Both the position numbers and the translations under genes were made by a program. Source: Iodidimonas muriae (GTDB lineage: Bacteria > Pseudomonadota > Alphaproteobacteria > Sphingomonadales > Rhodothalassiaceae). From it: a stretch of DNA of 64,000 bases. The notes beneath the pieces are model-generated. The model did no database searches. It saw nothing but the letters and a program-made list of their open reading frames with translations, and was not told where the DNA came from. Below, piece after piece: positions 8,864 to 17,700 of the stretch (positions within the stretch are counted from its first letter, which is position 1; each line of letters opens with the position of its first letter). Location of the stretch: assembly GCF_014647255.1 (NCBI RefSeq), contig NZ_BMOV01000002.1, forward strand, positions 248,001 to 312,000, in the 5' to 3' direction.

Positions 8864-10227
8864 CTCTTCTCCGAAACAGAGAGTGCGATTTTGAAAGCAT
8901 CTTTGCCCTGGCAAGCGCCCGCGGCCGGGCCGGTGTGTCTGTGATCCGTATTTCAGGCCCGCAAGCGGCCCTGGCTTTGCAAGTGTTGACCGAAAAACCG
9001 TTGCCAACGCCGCGTATGGCGCAGGTGCGGGCTTTGTACGATCCCGCGAATGATGCCCATCTGGATGATGCGCTGGTCTTATATTTCAAAGCCCCTGCCA
9101 GCTTCACCGGTGAAGATGTGGTGGAACTGCATGTGCATGGGGGCCGTGCCGTTCTGGACGGGGTGCTGGATGCGTTGTCGCGGATCGAAGGGTTGCGTCC
9201 GGCTCTGGCGGGGGAGTTTTCCCGTCGGGCCTTTGAAAATGGCCGGATGGATTTAACCGAGGCCGAAGGGATCAATGATCTGGTGATGGCCGAAACGGCT
9301 TTGCAGCGTATGCAGGCTTTGCGGCAGATGGGCGGGGCCTTGGGCGCACTTTATGAACGCTGGCGGATGGCGTTGCTGGAAGCGTTGGCGCGGATCGAGG
9401 CGGATATTGATTTCCCAGATGAAGATTTGCCCGAAGATATGACCCTGTCGGTGAAGCCATCTTTGGAAGCCCTCTGTTCCGAGATGAAAACCCATCTGGC
9501 CGATGGACGGCGCGGCGAGCGGTTGCGGAACGGGGTATCTATCGTGCTGTTGGGGGAACCCAATGTTGGAAAATCCAGCCTGTTGAACACCATTGCCAAG
9601 CGGGATGCGGCGATTGTGTCTGATATTGCCGGAACGACCCGCGATGTGATCGAGGTGGCTTTGGATCTGGATGGCTATCCGGCTACTCTAATCGACACGG
9701 CAGGCTTGCGCGAAACTGCCCATAGCATTGAAAGTGAAGGTGTGCGCCGGGCTTTGGAGAGGGCGGAGCATGCAGATATTCGCCTGGTTCTGGTAGAAGC
9801 GAAAGACTGGCCCGCCTTGCCAGAACCCATCACGGATTTGCTGGATGAACAGGCAATTTTGGTGGTGAATAAAGGCGATTGCCTGGAAACACCTTCTTAT
9901 GGCCAGCAAAAGGATGCACTACCGACATTTGTTACTTCGGTGACCGAGCAGCAAGGTCTTGATGCCTTGATGGCCTGTCTTACGCAAAAGGTTACAAGCC
10001 TGTGCGATATTGGCGAAGCACCCGCCATTACGCGCATTCGTCACCGTATGGCCTTACAGGAAGCGGTCGATTGTTTGGAGCGATTTTTCCAATCCGCACA
10101 ACAAGATGCAGTATTGGCGGCGGAGGATGTGCGCTTGGCCACACGGGCTTTGGGGCGGATAACCGGTCGAGTGGATGTGGAGTCTTTGTTGGATATCGTG
10201 TTTTCTTCCTTCTGCATCGGGAAGTGA
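8860..10227 (+). CDS. mnmE: tRNA-modification GTPase MnmE
   Basis: MnmE works with MnmG to add the carboxymethylaminomethyl group to the wobble uridine of certain tRNAs. The 455-residue protein has the N-terminal folate-binding domain, the central helical domain, and an inserted G domain with the P-loop GEPNVGKSS at residues 232-240, SDIAGTTRDV and DTAGLRE. It ends in the essential CIGK at 452-455. The start overlaps the preceding DUF6489 stop by four bases. A parS site begins directly after the stop codon. Partner gene mnmG follows after 126 bp. Confidence 0.97.
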   Translation: MTLLRNRECDFESIFALASARGRAGVSVIRISGPQAALALQVLTEKPLPTPRMAQVRALYDPANDAHLDDALVLYFKAPASFTGEDVVELHVHGGRAVLDGVLDALSRIEGLRPALAGEFSRRAFENGRMDLTEAEGINDLVMAETALQRMQALRQMGGALGALYERWRMALLEALARIEADIDFPDEDLPEDMTLSVKPSLEALCSEMKTHLADGRRGERLRNGVSIVLLGEPNVGKSSLLNTIAKRDAAIVSDIAGTTRDVIEVALDLDGYPATLIDTAGLRETAHSIESEGVRRALERAEHADIRLVLVEAKDWPALPEPITDLLDEQAILVVNKGDCLETPSYGQQKDALPTFVTSVTEQQGLDALMACLTQKVTSLCDIGEAPAITRIRHRMALQEAVDCLERFFQSAQQDAVLAAEDVRLATRALGRITGRVDVESLLDIVFSSFCIGK

Positions 10228-10243
10228 TGTTTCACGTGGAACA
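10228..10243. other. parS centromere site 2
   Basis: TGTTTCACGTGGAACA matches the parS consensus at 15 of 16 bases. It begins at the first base after the mnmE stop codon. Together with sites at 5264 and 12269 it gives three ParB-loading sites on the right arm of the origin. Confidence 0.88.
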
Positions 10244-10353
10244 TCGCTAAGTTCTACGGAAATCCGCCAGATATCGTCCTTCTTGTTTGACCTTTCACAA
10301 CAGGCAAAATACAGTGCGCCCCTTGGTGCGCGGGCGCAAATGCAGGATTTCAA

Positions 10354-12231
10354 GTGGTGAATACGGACTTTGATGTAATTGTCATAGGCGGCGGACATGC
10401 CGGCTGCGAGGCAGCTGCGGCGTCGGCTCGTATTGGTGCCCGTACATTATTGATCACCCATCGGCGCGACACCATTGGCGCTATGTCGTGCAATCCAGCC
10501 ATTGGCGGGCTTGGCAAAGGCCATCTGGTTCGGGAAATTGACGCGATGGATGGGTTGATGGGCCGGGTTGCTGATGCATCCGGGATTCAGTTTCGCCTGC
10601 TGAACCGGCGTAAAGGCCCGGCTGTGCAAGGCCCCCGGTGCCAATCGGATCGTGCTTTATATGCCAAAGCCATGCAGAATATGCTGGCGGACATAGAAAA
10701 TCTGCATATCCGCGAAGGTGCAGTTGAAGATCTCGTCATCAAGAAAGATGGTCCCGCGCAATCGGTAGAAGCCGTTGTCTTGGCGGATGGGACAATCCTG
10801 CGCAGTGCGCGGATTATTCTGACAACAGGTACGTTTTTGCGTGGATTGATCCATTTGGGCGAGAAGAAAATCCCTGCCGGTCGGGTAGGGGAAGCGCCTT
10901 CTATGGGCTTGTCCAAAACATTGGAATCCGTTGGCTTTCAAATGAATCGCCTGAAAACCGGCACACCACCGCGTCTAGACGGGCGTAGCATTGATTGGTC
11001 GGTGTGCGAAGCCCAGCCGGGCGATACGCCGCCGGTTCCATTTTCCACATTGACAAAGACCATCACCGTTCCGCAAATCGATTGCTATATCACCCGAACG
11101 ACGGTGCGCACCCACGATATTATCCGCGGCAATCTTCATCGGTCCCCCCTTTATTCCGGTCAGATTGAAAGCCGGGGGCCGCGCTATTGCCCGTCGATCG
11201 AAGATAAAATTGTGCGGTTTGCGGATAAAGAGAGCCACCAGATTTTCCTTGAGCCGGAAGGGCTTGATGACCCGGTGGTTTACCCCAATGGCATTTCCAC
11301 CAGCCTGCCAGAAGATGTTCAGCTGGATTTGGTGCGCTCGATACCCGGATTGGAAAAGGCCGAAATCATTCGTCCTGGTTATGCCATTGAATATGATTTT
11401 ATCGATCCCCGTGAATTGCGGCCTACATTGGAAACGCGGCGGCTGTCAGGGCTTTATTTGGCTGGCCAGATCAATGGGACCACCGGCTATGAAGAGGCGG
11501 CGGCGCAAGGTTTGATGGCCGGAGCCAATGCAGCCAGAGCGGCAGGCAATAATGGTGATTTTTGTTTGGATCGGGCCGATGCTTATATTGGCGTGATGAT
11601 CGACGATCTTATTACGAAGGGGACGCGCGAACCCTATCGCATGTTCACCAGCCGGGCGGAATATCGTCTGCATTTACGGGCTGATAACGCCGATCAACGG
11701 CTGACAGACAAGGCCAAAGATGCTGGTTTGGTGGGGAGCGTTCGGGCATCCCGTTGGGCAGAAAAATCCCAAAAACTGCAAAAGGCGCGGGCGGCTTTGG
11801 AAAGCTTGAATCTGACACCGGATGAAGCCACTCAGCATGGCTTGTCCATTCGCAAGGATGGGCGCCGCCGGACAGCCATGGAATTGCTGAGCTATCCGGA
11901 CATGTCGATAGAAAAATTAACGCCAATCTGGCCCTATGATCTGGCGTCCATATCGCCTGAAATCGGTGAACAAGTGGCTATCGAGGCGCGTTATGCAACC
12001 TATTTGGGCCGCCAGACAAAAGACATCGAAGCCTTTAGGAAAGATGAAAAATTGATCATTCCGGCGGATTTCGACTTTACCGACTTGCCCGGCCTTTCGC
12101 GGGAACTTCAGGAAAAATTCGCAACGGTGCGCCCGGCAACCCTGGGGGCGGCTGCGCGGATTTCCGGTGTCACACCAGCGGCTTTGACGCTTTTGCTCGC
12201 GCATTTGAAACGCCGGTCGAAAGCCGCATGA
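10354..12231 (+). CDS. mnmG: tRNA uridine-5-carboxymethylaminomethyl synthesis enzyme MnmG
   Basis: MnmG is the FAD- and NADH-using partner of MnmE in wobble-uridine modification. The 625-residue protein has the FAD-binding [10 protein letters not shown] near the N-terminus, the family signature [15 protein letters not shown] in the middle, [14 protein letters not shown], and the C-terminal helical tRNA/MnmE-binding domain. The start is GTG; an AGGA ribosome site fits either the GTG at 10354 or the adjacent one at 10357, so the N-terminus is uncertain by one residue. It overlaps rsmG by four bases. Confidence 0.97.
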   Translation: MVNTDFDVIVIGGGHAGCEAAAASARIGARTLLITHRRDTIGAMSCNPAIGGLGKGHLVREIDAMDGLMGRVADASGIQFRLLNRRKGPAVQGPRCQSDRALYAKAMQNMLADIENLHIREGAVEDLVIKKDGPAQSVEAVVLADGTILRSARIILTTGTFLRGLIHLGEKKIPAGRVGEAPSMGLSKTLESVGFQMNRLKTGTPPRLDGRSIDWSVCEAQPGDTPPVPFSTLTKTITVPQIDCYITRTTVRTHDIIRGNLHRSPLYSGQIESRGPRYCPSIEDKIVRFADKESHQIFLEPEGLDDPVVYPNGISTSLPEDVQLDLVRSIPGLEKAEIIRPGYAIEYDFIDPRELRPTLETRRLSGLYLAGQINGTTGYEEAAAQGLMAGANAARAAGNNGDFCLDRADAYIGVMIDDLITKGTREPYRMFTSRAEYRLHLRADNADQRLTDKAKDAGLVGSVRASRWAEKSQKLQKARAALESLNLTPDEATQHGLSIRKDGRRRTAMELLSYPDMSIEKLTPIWPYDLASISPEIGEQVAIEARYATYLGRQTKDIEAFRKDEKLIIPADFDFTDLPGLSRELQEKFATVRPATLGAAARISGVTPAALTLLLAHLKRRSKAA

Positions 12232-12857
12232 TGGGGCGTGATGAAAGTCTGTGGCGTGACCGGCTTGGTGTTTCACGTGAAACAATGGATGCGCTGGCGG
12301 TTTATGAACGCCTTTTGAAAAAGTGGCAGGCCCGTATCAATTTGATCGGGCCGGCAACGGTGGATCATATCTGGACGCGGCATTTTCTCGATTCTGCCCA
12401 ATTGATCGCCCATATTCGGGATCATAGCGACCATCAACTGCCCACCCATTGGCTTGATTTCGGGGTGGGGGCCGGATTTCCGGGGCTGGTTCTGGCCTTA
12501 TGCGGGGCCGGTCGGGTTGATTTGGTTGAAAGTGACCGGCGGAAATGCAGCTTTTTGCGACAGGTAATTTTGGAAACAGGCGCTCCGGCCCATGTTCATA
12601 CGGCCCGGATCGAGGCCTTGCCGCCATTTCCTGTGGACATGATCACCGCGCGGGCTCTTGCGCCTTTGGATCGTTTGTTGGACTATGCTTATGCCTTTGC
12701 CACACCCCAAACGGAAATGTGGTTTCTAAAGGGGAAAGAGGTGCAGTTGGAACTGGAAAACTGCCGAAAATCATGGGTTTTTGACGCGGAAACCTTTGAA
12801 AGCTGGACGGACCCTCAGGCGATGATCGTGAGATTAAGGACGGTAAGCCGTGCATAA
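12228..12857 (+). CDS. rsmG: 16S rRNA (guanine-527-N7)-methyltransferase
   Basis: RsmG methylates G527 of 16S rRNA using S-adenosylmethionine; its loss gives low-level streptomycin resistance in several bacteria. The 209-residue protein has the SAM-binding loop at residues 76-86, here [11 protein letters not shown] rather than the usual DxGSGxGxPG, and the conserved later TARALAPL. Residues 14-19 (GVSRET) are encoded by a perfect parS site. The gene overlaps mnmG by four bases and parA by eight, so it is fully embedded in the operon. Two adjacent ATG codons open the frame; either could serve. Confidence 0.95.
   Translation: MMGRDESLWRDRLGVSRETMDALAVYERLLKKWQARINLIGPATVDHIWTRHFLDSAQLIAHIRDHSDHQLPTHWLDFGVGAGFPGLVLALCGAGRVDLVESDRRKCSFLRQVILETGAPAHVHTARIEALPPFPVDMITARALAPLDRLLDYAYAFATPQTEMWFLKGKEVQLELENCRKSWVFDAETFESWTDPQAMIVRLRTVSRA
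12269..12284. other. parS centromere site 3, inside rsmG
   Basis: TGTTTCACGTGAAACA is a perfect 16-bp parS palindrome. It lies within the coding sequence for residues 14-19 of RsmG and is 566 bp before the parA start and 1.4 kb before parB. Confidence 0.93.
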
Positions 12858-13689
12858 TAATTCTCTCCAAGACAATGGATCTTCGCAAAACCGGGATGGG
12901 CACCAGCCCAATATCATTGCCGTTGCCAATCAAAAGGGCGGTGTGGGGAAAACCACCACAGCCATCAATTTGGCCACGGCGCTTGCCGCCATCGGGAAAA
13001 AAGTTCTGATCATCGATCTGGACCCGCAAGGCAACGCCTCTACCGGCTTTGGCATCGATCGGTCCAAGCGTAAATTATCTTCTTATGAATTGATCACCGG
13101 CGAGGCGGATATTGCTGCAGTGCTGGCACCTACAGCGGTGCCGGGGCTTTATATTATCCCGTCCACCATTGATTTGTCGGGCGCCGATACGGAATTGGTG
13201 ACCATGTCGCGGCGTGCGTATCGTCTGCGCGATACCTTGGAATTTGATCCCTCTTTGGGGAATTTCGATTATGTGCTGATTGATTGCCCGCCCTCTTTGT
13301 CTTTATTAACATTGAATGCTCTGACATTGGCGCAATCGGTTCTGGTTCCTTTGCAATGCGAATTTTTTGCTCTTGAAGGTCTATCGCTTTTGTTGCGGAC
13401 CATTGAGCGGGTAAAATCCACCTATAATGGGTCTTTGGCCATTTCCGGGGTGGTGCTGACCATGTTTGATAAGCGCAACCGGCTTAGTGATCAGGTCGCA
13501 AAAGATGTGCGCGGTTATTTGGGCGATGTGGTGTTCAAAACGGTGATTCCGCGCAATGTGCGGGTTTCGGAAGCACCAAGCCACGGAAAGCCGGCTCTTT
13601 TATACGATCATCGCTGTTCAGGCAGCCAAGCCTATATGCGTTTGGCCAGTGAGATTTTGAAGCGGGAAAGAAAGGCAAAAGCGGCATGA
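12850..13689 (+). CDS. parA: Chromosome-partitioning ATPase ParA
   Basis: ParA forms ATP-dependent gradients on the nucleoid that pull ParB-parS complexes apart. The 279-residue protein has the deviant Walker A motif KGGVGKTTT at residues 29-37, the Walker B region DYVLIDCPPSLSLLT and the typical EGLSLLLRTIERV segment. About 20 residues precede the conserved core. It starts eight bases before the end of rsmG and its last four bases overlap the parB start. With parB and three parS sites it makes a complete segregation system close to the origin. Confidence 0.97.
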   Translation: MHNNSLQDNGSSQNRDGHQPNIIAVANQKGGVGKTTTAINLATALAAIGKKVLIIDLDPQGNASTGFGIDRSKRKLSSYELITGEADIAAVLAPTAVPGLYIIPSTIDLSGADTELVTMSRRAYRLRDTLEFDPSLGNFDYVLIDCPPSLSLLTLNALTLAQSVLVPLQCEFFALEGLSLLLRTIERVKSTYNGSLAISGVVLTMFDKRNRLSDQVAKDVRGYLGDVVFKTVIPRNVRVSEAPSHGKPALLYDHRCSGSQAYMRLASEILKRERKAKAA

Positions 13690-14627
13690 GCGATCAGGCA
13701 CCGGAAAAACCCGGCCGCTCTCGGGGCCAACAACGGGGATTAGGACGCGGATTATCGGCTTTGATGGACGATTATCCCGTTGAGAATATTAGTGAATCAC
13801 AAGCGCCATCCAATCGTGATACGCGCCTTGTGCCGATCCATTTTTTAAAAGCGAACCCGTTTCAGCCGCGTCGCAATTTTGTCACTGAAGATCTTGAGAC
13901 ATTGTCTGCTTCAATTGCTGAAAAAGGTGTGTTGCAGCCTATTCTTGTGCGTCCGGTCTCTCAACCTTCCAATGGCGAACAACGTTATGAGATCATAGCC
14001 GGGGAGCGGCGCTGGAGAGCTTCGCAAAAAGCCGGATTGCATGAGGTTCCGGTTCTTATACGGGATTTGGATGATCGTGCCGCTTTGGAAGTGGCCATCA
14101 TAGAAAATGTGCAGCGACAGGATCTGTCGCCCATTGAAGAAGCAGACGGTTATCAGCGTTTGATTGCAGAATTCGGGCACCGGCAAGAGGATGTGGCGAA
14201 AGCGGTTGGCAAATCGCGGAGCCATATTGCCAATCTTTTGCGGCTTTTAAGCCTGCCGGATACGGTGCGGGCCATGGTTGATGATGGCCGGTTGAGCATG
14301 GGGCATGCCCGTGCTTTGATTGGCAGCCCCGATCCGGACATATTGGCGCAGCGAGTTTTGGATGCCGGACTAAGCGTTCGCCAGACAGAAGCGCTGGTGG
14401 CCAAAGAACGGGGAACAGGGGCAGGGCAAGGCACCGAGACAGAAAAATCCAAGGCTAAAAAACGCCGGAAAGACCCCGATACAAAGGCATTGGAAGCCGA
14501 TCTTGGACAGGCGCTTGGCTTGGCCGTGGATATCAATGATCGGGGCGCTGAAGGGGGCGTGGTGTCCATCCGGTATCTGACATTGGAACAGCTTGATGAT
14601 CTTTGTCAGAAATTGATGGAGGGTTAA
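13686..14627 (+). CDS. parB: Chromosome-partitioning protein ParB
   Basis: ParB is the CTP-dependent clamp that loads at parS and spreads along the DNA. The 313-residue protein has an N-terminal basic GLGRGLSALMDD segment that activates ParA, the CTP-binding core with GERRWRA at residues 106-112, the helix-turn-helix around residues 165-195 (EDVAKAVGKSRSHIANLLR) and a C-terminal dimerisation domain. A lysine- and arginine-rich linker (KSKAKKRRKD) separates the last two. It is the last gene of the operon and is followed by a strong terminator. Confidence 0.97.
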   Translation: MSDQAPEKPGRSRGQQRGLGRGLSALMDDYPVENISESQAPSNRDTRLVPIHFLKANPFQPRRNFVTEDLETLSASIAEKGVLQPILVRPVSQPSNGEQRYEIIAGERRWRASQKAGLHEVPVLIRDLDDRAALEVAIIENVQRQDLSPIEEADGYQRLIAEFGHRQEDVAKAVGKSRSHIANLLRLLSLPDTVRAMVDDGRLSMGHARALIGSPDPDILAQRVLDAGLSVRQTEALVAKERGTGAGQGTETEKSKAKKRRKDPDTKALEADLGQALGLAVDINDRGAEGGVVSIRYLTLEQLDDLCQKLMEG

Positions 14628-14660
14628 GGCCTGTTATTTTGGGTCCGGTCCGGTTGATAA

Positions 14661-14700
14661 AAAAAGCGCTCATCCTCTATCACAAGGATGGGCGCTTTTT
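14661..14700. terminator. Bidirectional terminator between parB and the glutamate dehydrogenase gene
   Basis: AAAAGCGCTCATCCT pairs with AGGATGGGCGCTTTT over a short loop, flanked by A-run and T-run, so it can stop transcription from both convergent genes. Confidence 0.9.
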
Positions 14701-14722
14701 CTTAACAAACTAATTTTTAGTT

Positions 14723-17700
14723 TTAAATCCCAACAGCGCGTGACAGAATCGAGCGCAGATGGCGGGCGGCAAAACTAAGCTTTGCCACCGAAAGCGGGCC
14801 GCTGGATTTAAGATCGGACAGCAAGCGGTCTGCCCGCGCCCGTGTCAATTCCTGATCGTCAAACCATTTGATCACGGCTTCCGGACCGTCTGCCTTCCGG
14901 TTTTCTTCCAGAATATGTTGGGTCAATTCGCGCTGTTGATCGGCCAGATCATCCAGAACGGCGCGGGCGGCCAACCGGTCCCAATGATCTTCGGTGGAAA
15001 GGGTGTCGCTGGCCTGGCGCAACCAGTCGAAACCGATGCGCTCCCCGACTTCGGAATAAGCACGGCCCACATCCACAACTTTTCTGTCCAAGGCGATGGC
15101 GATTTTTTGCACATCGCATGAGAACATAAGCATCTGAAGAGCCACAATTTTTCGGGACAGGCCAACAGGTGCGCCCTGTTCTTCATACATGCCGACGCGG
15201 GTTTTGAAGGCTTCCAGAGACAAGGGTGATAAAACCGCTTCGGGATTGGCGAGCAAAGCCACGACCCCGTCATCATAGATGTCGATCAGGCCCGGAAGGT
15301 CAAAAGGCCATTCTTCATTGCGCAAAAACCAGATGGTTTGTTGCTTGATTAGTTCTGAAAGCTCCAGATACATCAGGGTTTGAATGGCGGCGGGCATTTG
15401 ATGATCGAGACTGTCGATTTCCGGCCACAGATCATTGAGATTGAAGATATCGCGCACCACAAGAAAGGCGCCGATAATTTGATCCACCCCAAGGCCGGTT
15501 TCTTCACGCACTTCATAGATGAAGGTCAGCCCCGCGCGGTTGACCACCTGATTGACAAGGGTTGTGGCTATCAATTCGCGCCGCAATCTGTGGGTTTCCA
15601 GCGACGAGGAAAAGCGATCGCGCAAGACACTGGGGAAGCTCGCCCCGAGTTCCACTGTCAGGAACGGATCATCCAGAAGTTCGCTGTTCATCAAAATGGC
15701 CTTCAGGCTGAGCTTGGCATAGGCCATCAGCACGGAAAGCTCGGGACGCGTAAGGCCGCTTTGCGATAGGGCCAGTTCCGAGAATTGTTCTTCGCTGGGA
15801 AGATATTCGATATCGCGGTTCAGCGTTCCTTCGCGTTCCAAGGTGCGAATAAGGCCTGCATGGCTTTCCCGTGCATTGGCAGCGCGGGCTTGTGCATGGC
15901 TGATGGCCTGTGTTTGCAAATAATTGTTTTGCAACACAATGTCGGACACCGCGTCTGTCATTTCGGCCAAAAGATTGTCGCGAGATTCCTGATCCAAAAG
16001 GTCGCGGCGCATGGCGTCGGCCAGCAGGATCTTGATATTCACCTCTTTGTCCGAACAATCGACGCCGGCGGAATTGTCGATGAAATCGGTGTTCAAGCGG
16101 CCGCCTTTTTGGGCAAACTCGATGCGGGCCCGTTGGGTCATGCCCAAATTCGCCCCTTCGCCCAATACGTTCACCTTTAAATCGCGGCCATTGATGCGGA
16201 TGGCATCATTGGCGCGGTCGCCCACTTCGGAATGGCTTTCTTCCGATGATTTGACATAGGTTCCAATGCCGCCAAACCATAACAGATCCGCTTCGGCCTT
16301 CAGGATATGGTGGATAAGCTGCGCCGGGGTCAGGGCATTTTTTTCAATACCGAGAAAGGCTTGAACCTCTTTTGTCAGCGGGATGGATTTTGCCGTCCGC
16401 GGCCAGACTCCGCCGCCTTTGGAGATCAAGGACGTATCATAATCTTCCCAGCTCGAGCGCTTCAGGGCGAACAGCCGTGTGCGTTCTTTAAAGCTGCTTT
16501 CCGCATCGGGATCGGGGTCGATAAAAATATGGCGGTGGTCGAACGCCGCTTGCAGGCGAATGGCGCGGGACAACAACATGGCGTTGCCGAACACATCGCC
16601 GGACATATCCCCCACACCGATCACGGTGAACGGGTCTGTGGCAATGTTTTTGCCCATTTCTCTGAAATGCCGTTCAACAGAAACCCAGGCACCGCGCGCA
16701 GTGATGCCCATGGCCTTATGATCATAGCCATGGCTGCCGCCCGAGGCGAAGGCATCACCCATCCAGAAATTCCGGCCGATTGCCAACCCGTTTGCCGTAT
16801 CGGAAAAGGTTGCTGTGCCTTTATCGGCGGCGACCACCAGATAAGGATCGTCTTCATCGTGACGCACCATATTGGCGGGGGGCACCACCTTGCCGTCCAC
16901 CAGATTGTCGGTGACTGAAAGCAGGCTGCAGATAAAGCGTTTATAACAGGTAATGCCTTCTTGAAGAACGGCCTCTCTGTCGCCGCCCGAAGGCAGGGCT
17001 TTGGGGACAAAGCCCCCTTTGGCCCCTACCGGAACGATCACGGCATTCTTCACCTGTTGGGCTTTTACCAATCCCAACACTTCCGTGCGGAAATCCTGCC
17101 GCCTGTCTGACCAGCGCAAGCCGCCGCGCGCCACCGGTCCCCAGCGTAGATGCACGCCTTCCACACGGGGGGAATAGACAAAGATTTCCCGCCATGGCCG
17201 GGGAAGTGGGGCTTCTTCCACATCCCGCGAGCGGATCTTGATGGCAAGGCCGGTGCTGTCGTCGCTATCGGCATCGCAATCGAGCGTCTGATAGAAATTG
17301 GTGCGCACTGTGGATTGGATCAGGTTGAAATAGGTGCGCAAGATTCGGTCTTCATCCAGACCGTTTACTGTGTCCAGCTGTTCGGTAAAGCGGTCGGCAA
17401 TGGCTTTGATGGCGGCATTGCGCTCCTCTTTGGTGCCTTTGAAGGCAGGGTCGAAGCGGGCGGTGAACAAATCGAACAGGACGTGGGTGATTTCTGGATA
17501 ATCGCGCAGACTGCGGGCCAGATATACTTGGCCAAAAGGCAGGCCCAATTGGCGGATAAAGCGCCCATAGGCCCGCAAAACCACCACATCCCGTCCGGTT
17601 AGTCCGCAATCGATGACCAAGCTGTTATAGCTGTCGTCTTCCACTTGCCGGGTCCAGACCTGGACCAGAAGGGCCTCTACCAAGGGCTTGATGGTTTTGA

